Shown piece after piece: positions 17,371 to 26,129 of a stretch of 35,702 nt of DNA; positions within the stretch are counted from its first letter, which is position 1; every line of letters begins with the position of its first letter. The DNA is from Chloroflexota bacterium (lineage in GTDB: Bacteria; Chloroflexota; Dormibacteria; Dormibacterales; Dormibacteraceae). The stretch is from the NCBI GenBank assembly GCA_005882135.1, contig VBDR01000058.1:1-35702 (forward strand), read 5' to 3'. The notes beneath the pieces were generated by a model that searched no databases, was not told where the DNA came from, and saw only the letters and a list, made by a program, of their open reading frames with translations. The position numbers were made by a program, and so were the translations under genes.

Positions 17371-18680
17371 GGACTCTCCTCAACGAGCCGGCTTACGCCG
17401 AGCTCGTCAAGGAGTACGGACGCGAGCGGGTCGTCGAGGCGATCCGCGAACAGGTCGCATCCGAGCGCGAGGGGGCCGCCGATGCCGCCGGCAGGCACGC
17501 AGCGGTGGCCGCGAAGCTGCGGACCGTGGCCGCGCCGAGGCTGCGGCGGGTCATCAACGCCACCGGGGTCATCCTCCACACCAACCTCGGCCGCGCCCCT
17601 CTGTCCCAGGCCGCGATCGACGCCCTGGCCGTGGCCGCCGGCTACAGCAACCTGGAGCTGGACCTGGCAAGTGGCAAGCGAGGCGAGCGGGCCGCGCTCG
17701 TGGCCGGCCTCCTCACCGCTCTCTTCGGGTGCGAGGCCGCGCTGGTCGTGAACAACAACGCAGCCGCTGTGCTGCTCGCGTTGACCGCGCTCTGCAAAGG
17801 CAAAGAGGTGATCGTTTCGCGCGGCCAGCTGGTCGAGATCGGCGGCTCGTTCCGGATGCCGGACGTGATGCGGCTTTCGGGCGCGCGCATGGTCGAGGTC
17901 GGCACCACCAACCGAACCCGGCCGGCCGACTACGAAGAGGCCGTCACCCCGCGCTCGGCCGCGCTGCTGCGCGTGCACACCTCGAACTTCCGCGTCAGCG
18001 GGTTCACCGAGTCAGCCTCACTGGCGGAGCTGGCAGGCGTCGCCCGTCGCCATGGCCTGCTGCTGCTCGACGACCTGGGCAGCGGCGCGGCCGAGCCGAT
18101 CGGCGACGAGCCGACTGTCGCGGAATCGTTGAAGCACTCCGACGTGGTCACTTTCTCCGGCGACAAGCTGCTGGGCGGCCCTCAAGCCGGGATTGCGCTG
18201 GCGCGGAGCGAGCAAGGCGTCGAAGCCGTCAAGAAGATGTGGCGGCATCCGCTGGCGCGTGCCCTTCGTATCGACAAGCTCACCCTGGCCGCGCTCGAGG
18301 CGACCGTGAGGCAGCGAGTGACCGGCCACGCGGAGCAGATCCCAGTCGAGCGCATGCTGCACGCGCCGCTCGAGGATGTCCGCCGCCGCGCGGCGATGTG
18401 GTCGGTCAAACTAGCCGAGCGCGGCGTGGAAACCAGGCTGGTCGAGGGTTCTTCGGCGGTCGGTGGCGGGTCGCTGCCAGAGCACAGCGTGGCAACCACG
18501 CTGCTGGCGATCGCCGGTCCTGCCTCCCGGCTCTCGACTGCGCTCCGTCTCGGAGATCCGCCGGTCATCGCCCGCATCGACAAGGATGAATGCTGCCTCG
18601 ACCCTCGCACCATCCTGAAAGGCGAGGACGAGACTCTCATCGACGCCGTCGAGGCCGCGGCGATGACATTGCGTAGATGA
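17316..18680 (+). CDS. selA: L-seryl-tRNA(Sec) selenium transferase
   Basis: 454 residues. The PLP enzyme that converts Ser-tRNA(Sec) to Sec-tRNA(Sec) with selenophosphate. Family motifs include [21 protein letters not shown] at the N-terminus, [56 protein letters not shown] (here [11 protein letters not shown]) and the PLP lysine in [13 protein letters not shown] (Lys284). The ATG at 17316 keeps the whole N-terminal domain although it lies within the protease gene. The TGA overlaps the selB ATG. It implies selC, selD and selenoproteins elsewhere in the genome. Confidence 0.95.
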   Translation: MRRIHDPRVGLPVSLPAVGTLLNEPAYAELVKEYGRERVVEAIREQVASEREGAADAAGRHAAVAAKLRTVAAPRLRRVINATGVILHTNLGRAPLSQAAIDALAVAAGYSNLELDLASGKRGERAALVAGLLTALFGCEAALVVNNNAAAVLLALTALCKGKEVIVSRGQLVEIGGSFRMPDVMRLSGARMVEVGTTNRTRPADYEEAVTPRSAALLRVHTSNFRVSGFTESASLAELAGVARRHGLLLLDDLGSGAAEPIGDEPTVAESLKHSDVVTFSGDKLLGGPQAGIALARSEQGVEAVKKMWRHPLARALRIDKLTLAALEATVRQRVTGHAEQIPVERMLHAPLEDVRRRAAMWSVKLAERGVETRLVEGSSAVGGGSLPEHSVATTLLAIAGPASRLSTALRLGDPPVIARIDKDECCLDPRTILKGEDETLIDAVEAAAMTLRR

Positions 18681-20512
18681 GCTTCGTCGTCGGCACCGCG
18701 GGCCATATCGACCACGGCAAGTCGACGCTCATCACCGCCCTGACAGGGATCGATCCCGATCGCCTGGCGGAGGAAAAAAGGCGCGGGATGACGATCGACC
18801 TCGGCTTCGCGCACATGACACTCCCGGGCGGGCGCGAGATCGGCATCGTCGACGTGCCCGGTCACGCGCGGTTCATGCGCAACATGCTGGCCGGGGCGCA
18901 TGGCCTCGACGCGGTCCTGCTTGTCGTCGCCGCCGACGAAGGCGTGATGCCCCAAACGCGCGAGCATCTCGAGATCCTCGACCTGCTCGAGGTGCGTCGC
19001 GGGCTCGTGGTGTTGACCAAGGTCGACCTCGTCGAGATCGAGTGGCTCGACCTCGTCAAGAGCGAGGTGACCGCTGCGCTGGAGGGAACTTCACTCGAGC
19101 GCGCGCCGATGATCGCGGTTTCAGCGCCCACCGGGCAGGGATTGGGCGAACTCGTCGCCGCCCTCGACGCGCTGCTCGCCGGCTCCGAATCACGCCCCGA
19201 CGCGGGCAGGCCGCGAATTCCCATCGACCGCGTTTTCACGATCAGCGGCTTCGGCACCGTGGTCACCGGCACGCTCGTCGATGGATCGATCAGCGTGGGC
19301 GAGGAGATGCAGGTCGCCCCGAGCGGCAAACCCGTGCGGATCCGCGGGCTGCAGCGTCACAACCAGAAGGTCGAGTCCGTCGGGCCGGGCAGCCGGGTGG
19401 CCGCGAACCTGGGTGGCGTGGACAAGAATGAGCTGTCGCGTGGTGACGTGCTGGCTCGGCCCGGCGCGATGGAACCTGTGCGGAGGGTTGACGCCCGGGT
19501 GCGCGTCCTCGCCTCGGCTCCGCAGCCGGTGCGTCACGGCGCCGAGGTCCTGATGCACACGGGAACGACCGAGGTGGGTTGCCGCGTGATCATGCTCGAC
19601 GGCCACCACATCGCGCCTGGAGCCGAGGGTTGGGTGCAGCTCTACCTCGATCGCCCCATCGCCGCCGCGGCCCAGGACCGATTCGTGCTGCGGGTGCCCA
19701 GCCCCGCCATCACGGTGGCCGGCGGAAGCTTCATCGACGTCGCCCCGCGCAAGCATCCGCGGCATGACTCGGCGGTGCGCGAATCGCTGGTGAGACGAGC
19801 CGCCGGCAACATTCTTGGCGAGGAGCTGCGCAAGTATCCGCGCGGCGTCACGGTCAGCGCGCTGCTCAAGGCGACGGTCGCGCCCCAGGCCGAGGTCGAG
19901 AGCCTGAGGGCACGGCGGATCGGCGAGTGGATCTTCAGCGATGAGGCGTGGCAGTCGATCGCCGCGCGGGCGGCGCATGAGCTCGATGCGTATCACCAGG
20001 CTCATCCATTCCGAAACGGGATGGCGCGCGAGGAGCTGCGGAGCCGGCTCGGCGTCCCGCCGGCGTCATTTCCGGCGGTGGTCCAGGGCCTGATCGACGA
20101 CGGCCGCATCGTCGAGCGCAACGGTTCGCTTGCCTCGCCCGACCACAGCGTTGTGCTCGAGACCCACGCCGGCCCGGCAGCGGAGCTCATGTCTTTGTTG
20201 GGACGTCAGCCGTTCGCGCCGCCCTCGCTCCCGGAGGCGATGCAGAAAACCGGGGCGAGCGATGAGCTCGTCCGTGCCCTCGTCGAACGCGGCGACGTGG
20301 TGCGCGTCGGCGATGACGTCGCCTTCACCAAAGAGGCCTACGCGTCGGCGGTGGTGATGGTCAAAGAGATCATCGCCGCCGGCGGCTCGGTCACCGTCGG
20401 CCAGCTGCGCGATCGCATGGGCGCGAGCCGGCGTCCGGTGCTGGCTCTGCTCGAGCATCTGGACTCGCAGCGCGTGACGCGCCGCGTTGGAGACGCGCGT
20501 GTCCTAAGGTAG
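18677..20512 (+). CDS. selB: Selenocysteine-specific elongation factor
   Basis: 611 residues. It delivers Sec-tRNA(Sec) to UGA codons marked by a SECIS hairpin. The EF-Tu-like G domain has [12 protein letters not shown] (6-17), the switch segment [22 protein letters not shown] (near 58) and TKVD (about 114-117). Domains II and III follow, then a C-terminal series of winged helices (from about residue 380, e.g. [15 protein letters not shown] and [25 protein letters not shown]) that bind SECIS RNA. It is coupled to selA by ATGA. The first UGA selenoprotein is not obvious in this window. Confidence 0.95.
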   Translation: MSFVVGTAGHIDHGKSTLITALTGIDPDRLAEEKRRGMTIDLGFAHMTLPGGREIGIVDVPGHARFMRNMLAGAHGLDAVLLVVAADEGVMPQTREHLEILDLLEVRRGLVVLTKVDLVEIEWLDLVKSEVTAALEGTSLERAPMIAVSAPTGQGLGELVAALDALLAGSESRPDAGRPRIPIDRVFTISGFGTVVTGTLVDGSISVGEEMQVAPSGKPVRIRGLQRHNQKVESVGPGSRVAANLGGVDKNELSRGDVLARPGAMEPVRRVDARVRVLASAPQPVRHGAEVLMHTGTTEVGCRVIMLDGHHIAPGAEGWVQLYLDRPIAAAAQDRFVLRVPSPAITVAGGSFIDVAPRKHPRHDSAVRESLVRRAAGNILGEELRKYPRGVTVSALLKATVAPQAEVESLRARRIGEWIFSDEAWQSIAARAAHELDAYHQAHPFRNGMAREELRSRLGVPPASFPAVVQGLIDDGRIVERNGSLASPDHSVVLETHAGPAAELMSLLGRQPFAPPSLPEAMQKTGASDELVRALVERGDVVRVGDDVAFTKEAYASAVVMVKEIIAAGGSVTVGQLRDRMGASRRPVLALLEHLDSQRVTRRVGDARVLR

Positions 20513-20520
20513 AAAAATGA

Positions 20521-20592
20521 GAGGGAACCAGTGTTCCCTCTATACGCGGCGTCGGCAAAGCCGACCCGGCCTGGCGGCCGGGCAAGCGCCGC
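20521..20592 (+). other. Structured intergenic element after selB
   Basis: Hairpin 1 is GAGGGAAC/GTTCCCTC (20521-20540, loop CAGT). It is followed by a possible three-way junction: outer stem GCGGC/GCCGC (20546-20550 with 20588-20592), arm GTCGGC-AAA-GCCGAC (20551-20565) and arm CCGGCC-TGGC-GGCCGG (20566-20581). Hairpin 1 may terminate the arsA-selB transcript, though no T run follows. The junction could be an RNA element or a dispersed repeat. Confidence 0.5.
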
Positions 20593-20637
20593 TGCTCACC
20601 CTCCTCAAGGTAAGGATTGGTAGAGTTCCCGGCACCG

Positions 20638-21510
20638 ATGAGAATCGCCGACCTGCTTGCGCGAAGCCGACCGAGCATCTCGTTCGAGTTCATGGCGCCT
20701 CGGGACGAGAGCGAGGTGGACGTCCTCGAACGCACAGTGGCGGCGCTTGCGGGCCACGCACCGGACTGGGTCTCCGTCACGTATCGCGTGCGGACAGGCG
20801 AAAAGACACTTGAGCTCGTCACTCGCATCAAGCGGCACTACCACATCGAGGCGATGGCTCACCTCACGTGCGCCAACACCGCTGACCGCACGCGCCAGAT
20901 CCTCAACTGGATGGAACGCGAAGGTGTCGCCAACGTGCTCGCGCTGCGCGGCGATCCTCCGACGACGGGCGAGCCATTCACTCCCGCCGACCCTCAGCTC
21001 ACGCACGCGAGCGACCTGATCAGGCTGGTGCGCGGCAGCGGATACCGCTTTGGCATCGGCGCGGCATGCAGCACCGAGAAGCACCCCGAGAGCCCCGACG
21101 TCGAGCATGAGTTCCAGTACCTGCAGCTGAAGGTCGAATCCGGCGCGGATTTTCTGATCACGCAGCTCTTCTTCGACAATCGGTTCTACTTCGACCTCGT
21201 CGCCCGCGCGCGGGCCGCAGGGATCAAGGTCCCGATCGTGCCCGGCCTCATGCCTGTCCCCAGTCGCCGGTCGCTCGCGTTGATGACCACGATGTCCGGC
21301 GCCTCGGTGCCGGCTGCCCTGCAGGGGGCGATCGACGAAGCGTCCGACGACGATGCGATCCGCGCGCTGGGCGTGAGGCACTGCATCGCCCAGTGCGCCG
21401 AGCTGCTCGAGGCGGGAGTCCCAGGGCTGCATTTCTATACGTTCAATCGGGCACGAGCCCCGATCGCGATCCTGGCCGCGCTCAGGGGCCAGCAGCTCAT
21501 CGCCTCCTGA
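20638..21510 (+). CDS. metF: 5,10-methylenetetrahydrofolate reductase
   Basis: 290 residues, the usual bacterial length. It is a flavin-dependent TIM barrel that makes methyl-THF for methionine synthesis. SFEFMAPRD (with the catalytic Glu near residue 18), VSVTYRV, AHLTCANTADRTRQIL, NVLALRGDPP, ADFLITQLFFDN and VPIVPGLMPV are typical. In many bacteria the first motif reads SFEFFPP. I chose the ATG at 20638 over the in-frame TTG at 20617; TAGAGT at 20621-20626 may be the -10 box. Its methionine role fits the homoserine branch upstream, but it is not in that operon. Confidence 0.93.
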   Translation: MRIADLLARSRPSISFEFMAPRDESEVDVLERTVAALAGHAPDWVSVTYRVRTGEKTLELVTRIKRHYHIEAMAHLTCANTADRTRQILNWMEREGVANVLALRGDPPTTGEPFTPADPQLTHASDLIRLVRGSGYRFGIGAACSTEKHPESPDVEHEFQYLQLKVESGADFLITQLFFDNRFYFDLVARARAAGIKVPIVPGLMPVPSRRSLALMTTMSGASVPAALQGAIDEASDDDAIRALGVRHCIAQCAELLEAGVPGLHFYTFNRARAPIAILAALRGQQLIAS

Positions 21511-21524
21511 ATCGACGGCGCGAT

Positions 21525-21530
21525 TACCCT
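21525..21530 (+). promoter_or_regulatory. -10-like hexamer before the ROK kinase
   Basis: TACCCT ends 9 nt before the ATG at 21540. The same hexamer and spacing recurs at 24874-24879 ahead of palindromic copy B. Confidence 0.35.
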
Positions 21531-21539
21531 AATCGCGCA

Positions 21540-22412
21540 ATGCTGGCCGGGATCGATCTAGGTGGGACCCAGGTGCGCGTCGCGCTGGCGCGTTCCGACG
21601 GCCGCCTGTTCGCGAGCGTCAAGACCAGGACGCCGCTGCTGGCCACGGCGCAGGCGATGGTCGAATGGGCCGCGGCCGAGATCGACAGGCACCGGGGCCG
21701 CGACAAGGTGCGCAGCATCACCATCGCGGCCCCTGGGCCGATCGACGTCAAACGCGGTGTGCTCGTCAATCCGCCCAACCTGCCCTGGCAGAACGTGCCG
21801 CTCGCAGCCATGATGGCCCGCGCCACCGGGGCCAAGGTGCAGCTGGCCAACGACGCCGACATGGCCGGGCTCGGCGAGTTCCATCACGGCGCGGGCCAAG
21901 GCACCAAAAACATGGTCTACATCACGTGGTCGACCGGCGTCGGGGGCGGCCTGATCATCGACGGCAAGCTGCATCGCGGCGCGCACGCCACGGCCGGCGA
22001 GGTGGGGCACATGATCATCGACCCCAACGGCCCCCTCGACAACTGCGGCCAGCGTGGCTGCCTGGAAGCGTTCGTCAGCGGCACCGCGCTTGCGCGCCAG
22101 ACGGGCCGTCCGGCGGCCGAGCTGTTCGCTGAGGCCGCGCGGGGCAACCGCTCCGCCCAGATGGCGGTCGAGCAAGCTGCGCGTTACATGGGCATAGCCC
22201 TGATCAGCCTCACCAACGTACTTGACCCCGAGATGTTCGTGATCGGCGGCGGCGTGTCGCGCTCATGGGGGCTGATCCAGCCGACCATGCTCGCGACGCT
22301 TCGCTCTTCGCCCTTCATCAAGCCCGCTCGCCGGCCCCGCCTGCGCCGTGCCCGCCTGGGTGATCGCGCCGGCCAGGTTGGAGCCGTGGAGTGGGCACGC
22401 ATCAACCAGTAG
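21540..22412 (+). CDS. ROK-family sugar kinase (glucokinase-like)
   Basis: 290 residues. The N-terminal ATP/phosphate loop GIDLGGTQVRVAL, catalytic-Asp segment LANDADMAGLGEFHHGAG, WSTGVGGGLIIDGKL and GEVGHM (sugar contacts) are all ROK marks. The structural zinc motif is reduced: the family's CxCGxxGCxE reads DNCGQRGCLE here, so one of three Cys ligands is gone. The C-terminus is short and Arg-rich (KPARRPRLRRARLGD). Glucose is the usual substrate of single-domain bacterial ROK kinases, but N-acetyl sugars are possible. Its end overlaps the next gene by 22 nt. Confidence 0.85.
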   Translation: MLAGIDLGGTQVRVALARSDGRLFASVKTRTPLLATAQAMVEWAAAEIDRHRGRDKVRSITIAAPGPIDVKRGVLVNPPNLPWQNVPLAAMMARATGAKVQLANDADMAGLGEFHHGAGQGTKNMVYITWSTGVGGGLIIDGKLHRGAHATAGEVGHMIIDPNGPLDNCGQRGCLEAFVSGTALARQTGRPAAELFAEAARGNRSAQMAVEQAARYMGIALISLTNVLDPEMFVIGGGVSRSWGLIQPTMLATLRSSPFIKPARRPRLRRARLGDRAGQVGAVEWARINQ

Positions 22413-23752
22413 CGGCGAAGCCGCTCGGCGACCGGGAGCTGCTTGGCCTGCTGAACCAAGCTGCCTCGAGCCTTGGCGTCAAAGCCTGGGTCGTCGGCGG
22501 CTACGTACGCGACTCGCTGCTGCACCGGTCTCATCCCAACCCCGATGTTGTGGTCGAAGAGGGCGATGCGCTCGCGCTGGCGGGGCGCTTTGCCGAGCTT
22601 GCCGGCGCCCCACCGCCGGTGACCTTCGAGCGCTATGGGACCGCGCAGGTCACGCTGCCCGGCCACCTGGTCGAGTTCGTCAACGCCCGGGCCGAGTCTT
22701 ATGCCCCCGACTCGCGCAAGCCGGACGTGCGCCCGGCGACGCTCGAGGAAGACCTCCGGCGGCGTGATTTCACGATCAACACCCTGCTGATGGACCTCAG
22801 CGGCGAGCTCCACGACCCGCTCGGAGGCGCCGCCGACCTCGAGGCGAAGACGCTGCGGACGCCGGCAGATCCGCTCCGAACTTTCGCCGACGACCCGCTC
22901 CGGATGCTGCGGGGCATCCGCTTTGCCGCCGAGCTCGGCTTTCAGCTCGCTCCCGACCTGATTCCGGCGATGCGCGCCATGAAGACAAGGCTGAGCCCGC
23001 CGGTGATCTCGGCCGAGCGGGTCGCCGACGAGCTGCGCAAGATGCTGAAGTCGCCGCGGCCGAAGCTGGCCCTGGAGCTGCTCGACGACTCCGGCCTGCT
23101 CGAGGTCATCCTGCCCGAGATCTCGGCCTGCAAGGGCGTGCTCCAGAGCGGCTATCACACCCACGACGTATTCGGCCACACGCTGCGGACGGTCGAGGCG
23201 ACGCCCCCGGATCTCCTTCTCCGCGTCGCCGCGCTGTTTCACGACGTCGGGAAACCGGCGACGGCCAAAGGCGATGGCACGTTCATCGGGCACGAGGACG
23301 TCGGGGCCCGTATCGCCCGGGCCGCGCTCGAGCGGCTGCGCTTCTCGGTGAGGGAGATCGAGGTCGTCGTCGGGCTGGTCCACCTGCACCTCCGGCCGGT
23401 GTTTTACAGGTCGGAGTGGACGGACGGCGCGGTCCGCCGCCTCGCGCGGGACGCCGGACCCCTGCTCGACCGTCTGCTCGCCCTGGCCAAAGCTGACATC
23501 GCCGCCTCCGCCTATCCCGAGCCCGAAAAGCTCGACGAGCTTCAGGCCCGCCTGGAAAAGGTCCGCTCGGAGCGCCCGTCCAGGCTCGCGCCGCTGATCA
23601 CGGGCGAGGAGATCATGGCCGTCCGGGGCATCGGCCCTGGTCCTGAGGTGGGCCGGATCAAAAAAAGGCTCGAGGAGCTGGTGATCGATGGGGAAATCGC
23701 ACCAGACCGGGCAGCAGTAATTGATTACTTGGCAACACATTCACAGCTGTAG
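22391..23752 (+). CDS. CCA-adding enzyme / poly(A) polymerase family protein with HD domain
   Basis: 453 residues from a GTG start inside the ROK gene. The nucleotidyltransferase head shows VVGGYVRDSLL, RDFTINTLLMDL, GAADLEAKTLRTP, DDPLRMLRGIRFAAELGF and ERVADELRKML, all class II CCA-enzyme motifs. The HD domain follows (HDVFGHTL, ALFHDVGKPAT). The metal-binding DxD after GGxVRD, usually DxDIVVE, reads NPDVVVE, so the first carboxylate appears to be Asn. Either metal binding is altered or another acidic residue substitutes. It would repair tRNA 3' ends; tRNA-Arg here lacks an encoded CCA and so needs such an activity. Confidence 0.88.
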   Translation: MGTHQPVAAKPLGDRELLGLLNQAASSLGVKAWVVGGYVRDSLLHRSHPNPDVVVEEGDALALAGRFAELAGAPPPVTFERYGTAQVTLPGHLVEFVNARAESYAPDSRKPDVRPATLEEDLRRRDFTINTLLMDLSGELHDPLGGAADLEAKTLRTPADPLRTFADDPLRMLRGIRFAAELGFQLAPDLIPAMRAMKTRLSPPVISAERVADELRKMLKSPRPKLALELLDDSGLLEVILPEISACKGVLQSGYHTHDVFGHTLRTVEATPPDLLLRVAALFHDVGKPATAKGDGTFIGHEDVGARIARAALERLRFSVREIEVVVGLVHLHLRPVFYRSEWTDGAVRRLARDAGPLLDRLLALAKADIAASAYPEPEKLDELQARLEKVRSERPSRLAPLITGEEIMAVRGIGPGPEVGRIKKRLEELVIDGEIAPDRAAVIDYLATHSQL

Positions 23753-23819
23753 ATCAGCCGTTATGCTCCCTTAGGAGGGGGCCGCCCAATTGGGGAGAGG
23801 CGGCCGGGGAGGTACTCGA

Positions 23820-24329
23820 ATGTCTGATACCGCCGTGGAGTCCGCTGGAGCGACCAGCACGAACGGGGGCCCAGATCCGTTGGGGCTGGACCCCAAAGCG
23901 ACCGTCATCGCCCGCGATGATTCGCTCTCAGGGAAGCTTGAGCTCAGGGGCTACGGACAGGTCCTCGGCAGCTTCAGCGGAGAGATCGAGTCTGACGGTG
24001 ACCTCTTGATCGGGCCCGAAGCCCACGTGGAGGCGGACATCCGGGGGGCGCGGATCACGGTCGCGGGTCTTGTCCGCGGCAACGTGATCGCAACCAACCG
24101 CCTCAAGATCACGAGCTCCGGGCGTCTCGAAGGCGACGCCATGGTGGGAGCCCTCATCGTGCAGGAGGGCGGCGTCCACTACGGCGTGATCCGGGTCCAC
24201 CCGGAGGGCGTGCCCGACACGCATCCAGAGCGACTCCCGCAGGTGCAGGCGCAGTCGACCGTCGTAACTTTGAGGACGGTGCCTAACCCAGTCGGGCGGG
24301 TCAGGAAGTTCTGGGGTGAGTTCTTCTAG
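23820..24329 (+). CDS. Bactofilin (polymer-forming cytoskeletal protein)
   Basis: 169 residues. A disordered Ser/Thr/Gly N-terminus (about 1-38) precedes the bactofilin beta-helix (about 39-130), seen as short Gly/Val repeats: GKLELRGYGQVLGSFSGEIES, GDLLIGPEAHVEADIRGARI, VAGLVRGNVIATNRLKI and SGRLEGDAMVGALIVQEGG. Such proteins self-assemble into filaments at the membrane and help place cell-wall or polar machinery. GGGGAGG at 23806-23812 is a good ribosome site for the ATG at 23820. It overlaps the following gene by 14 nt. Confidence 0.9.
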   Translation: MSDTAVESAGATSTNGGPDPLGLDPKATVIARDDSLSGKLELRGYGQVLGSFSGEIESDGDLLIGPEAHVEADIRGARITVAGLVRGNVIATNRLKITSSGRLEGDAMVGALIVQEGGVHYGVIRVHPEGVPDTHPERLPQVQAQSTVVTLRTVPNPVGRVRKFWGEFF

Positions 24330-24864
24330 AAGACCGTCGAAAAAGCCGTCCCGGGCGCGAGGCGAGGCGCCCCGTCCCCGGGCGGCTGAGCGGCCCGCCA
24401 GGCCAACGTCCCCGAAGGGGTCAAAGTCCGCCGCCAAACCGTCTGCTTCCGCGGCCCCTTCGCCGGTGCTCCGGAAGCCGCCTCCGCTGCCGGCGCCGAG
24501 GTCGCTGCCCAGCAGGCCCGCAATACCCCCTGCGCCGAGACCTGGGATCCGCCTGCCAGGCTCGGCCTCATCCCGGCTGACGATCAAGCCGAGCCCGTCC
24601 CAGGGACCGCGGCCGCAGCTTCAGCTGTCGACCAAGGTCCGCCCCGGCGGGTCGCGGCGGCTCAGCGAGGTCGAGCTGGACGAGGACGAGGTCCTGATCG
24701 ACGGCTTCGACGCCACCCTGGAGGGCGAGAGGGTCCGGATCACCGCGGTCCTGGAGCGGACCTGCGTATACGTCGACCGGCGTGGTGACCGCCGCCTCGC
24801 CCGCAAGGGAGACCTCTGGATAGAGGCGGACAAGCTGCCGATCCGGCGCCGCGGCATCTCATAG
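24316..24864 (+). CDS. Basic, proline-rich protein with small C-terminal domain, unknown function
   Basis: 182 residues from the GTG at 24316. Residues 1-110 are low complexity and rich in Pro, Arg, Ser and Ala, likely unstructured. A folded C-terminal part begins at about 115 (LSEVELDEDEVLIDGFDATLEGERVRITAVLERTCV in pieces). Overlap with bactofilin suggests a shared transcript and possibly a partner of the filament. No family is recognised. Confidence 0.65.
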   Translation: MSSSRRPSKKPSRARGEAPRPRAAERPARPTSPKGSKSAAKPSASAAPSPVLRKPPPLPAPRSLPSRPAIPPAPRPGIRLPGSASSRLTIKPSPSQGPRPQLQLSTKVRPGGSRRLSEVELDEDEVLIDGFDATLEGERVRITAVLERTCVYVDRRGDRRLARKGDLWIEADKLPIRRRGIS

Positions 24865-24873
24865 TTCTTCCGC

Positions 24874-24879
24874 TACCCT
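24874..24879 (+). promoter_or_regulatory. -10-like hexamer upstream of palindromic copy B
   Basis: TACCCT ends 7 nt before the element. If used, transcription would begin at the left end of the element and the whole palindrome would be the 5' leader of glpX. Confidence 0.3.
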
Positions 24880-24886
24880 GAGCCTG

Positions 24887-25123
24887 GAGTGTCGCGCCCC
24901 CGAATTTCCTCGCAGCTTCGCCCGCTAGGCGGCCGGGCGCCGAACCACCCCACGAAATCTGTCGATTTCGCGGGGACCCCGGTGTGGGCGCTGAAGCCTG
25001 CGTCGACTCCTGGGCGCGCTCGGTTACGCATCCGCGGGATGCGCTCCCTCGCGTGCTCGTCGTCTCCTTGGCTCCGGCCGCCGATCGGGCGAATCTGTGT
25101 CGGAATCCGAGGTCGCGACACTC
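24887..25123. repeat. Long palindromic element, copy B (before glpX)
   Basis: A 237-bp relative of the element at 8327-8520, bounded by GAGTGTCGCG (24887-24896) and CGCGACACTC (25114-25123). Inner pairing is TTCGCCCG/CGGGCGAA and GGCGGCCGG/CCGGCCGCC. The conserved core from about GCGCTGAAG to CCGGCCGCC is nearly identical to copy A. It has an extra 42-bp segment that itself forms a hairpin (CGAAAT/ATTTCG flanked by CCCC/GGGG). The right end stops 1 nt before the glpX ATG. Confidence 0.8.
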
Positions 25124-25124
25124 G

Positions 25125-26129
25125 ATGATCGAAGAGCCCAAGATCAACCGCAACCTCGCGCTCGAGCTGCTGCGGGTGACCGAAGCCGGCGCCCTCGCGG
25201 CGGCGCCGCTGCAGGGTCGCGGCAACAAAGACGCGGCCGACGCCAGGGCCGTCGAAGCCATACGCACCTCGCTTGCGAGCGTCGACATGAAGGGCACGGT
25301 CGTGATCGGCGAAGGCGAGAAGGACGAGGCGCCGATGCTTTACTTCGGCGAGGCGCTCGGCAACGGCCTCGAACCGGAGGTCGATGTCGCCGTCGATCCC
25401 ATCGAAGGCACAAGCCTGACCGCGTCAGGCCTGCCCGGCGCGATCTCGGTCGTGGCTCTGGCCGAGCGGGGAACCATGTTCACGACTCACGTCCACTACA
25501 TGAAAAAGCTGGTGGTCGGTCGCAAGGCACGGGGCGTGATCGACCTCGAGATGCCAGTGGAATGGAACCTCAGGCGGATCGCCAAGGCCGAAGGGCTGCC
25601 CGTGCAGGAGCTGACGGTCGTCGTCCTCGACCGCGACCGCAACAAGGAGACCATCGCGATGATCCGCGACGTCGGGGCCCGGATCAAGCTGATCTCCGCC
25701 GGCGACGTCGCCGCTGCTCTCGAGGCCGCCCTCGAAACTCGATTCGGCATCCACTGCATGATGGGGTCGGGTGGCGCGACCGAGGGCGTGCTCGCCGCGT
25801 GCGCGCTCAAAACGATCGGCGGCGACATGCAGGCCAAGCTCCACTTCCGCGACGACAAGGAACGCGAGCTCGCGATGAAAGAAGGCCACAAGCCCGATCG
25901 CGTTCTGTGCCTGGACGACCTCTGCTCCGGACAGGACATCTTTTTCGCGGCCACTGGGATCACCTCGGGCGAGCTGCTGAAGGGCGTCCGCTATGAGGAC
26001 GTCTATGCCTACACACAGTCGATGGTGCTGCGCTCGGCCTCGGGCACGATGCGCATCGTCGACGCCTACCACCCGATCGACAAATTGCGGGCGAAAGGCC
26101 TGCTGCCCGAACAGGTCGCAATCCGCTGA
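25125..26129 (+). CDS. glpX: Class II fructose-1,6-bisphosphatase
   Basis: 334 residues, standard GlpX length. It hydrolyses fructose-1,6-bisphosphate in gluconeogenesis. Metal and substrate motifs are VVIGEGEKDEAPMLYFGE, DVAVDPIEGTSL, the MMGSGGATEGVLAACALK loop, and DDLCSGQDIFFAATGIT. The ATG at 25125 sits right after palindromic copy B, and the N-terminus (INRNLALELLRVTEAGALAAA) matches the family start. Expression may therefore depend on how that leader folds. Confidence 0.95.
   Translation: MIEEPKINRNLALELLRVTEAGALAAAPLQGRGNKDAADARAVEAIRTSLASVDMKGTVVIGEGEKDEAPMLYFGEALGNGLEPEVDVAVDPIEGTSLTASGLPGAISVVALAERGTMFTTHVHYMKKLVVGRKARGVIDLEMPVEWNLRRIAKAEGLPVQELTVVVLDRDRNKETIAMIRDVGARIKLISAGDVAAALEAALETRFGIHCMMGSGGATEGVLAACALKTIGGDMQAKLHFRDDKERELAMKEGHKPDRVLCLDDLCSGQDIFFAATGITSGELLKGVRYEDVYAYTQSMVLRSASGTMRIVDAYHPIDKLRAKGLLPEQVAIR

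Noticed and set aside
20521-20592. tRNA-Sec (selC) or a SECIS element
   Set aside because: It does not form a tRNA with a TCA anticodon, and no UGA-interrupted reading frame lies upstream of it.
22184-23740. A 518-codon minus-strand open frame opposite the CCA-enzyme gene, and similar long antisense frames (8429-9781, 11511-12614, 5344-6315)
   Set aside because: They lie opposite genes with clear family motifs, their translations have no recognisable domains, and long antisense frames are expected in GC-rich codon usage.
25097-25996. A 299-codon plus-strand frame inside glpX
   Set aside because: It is the +2 shadow frame of glpX, with an Arg/Gly-rich translation and no domain.
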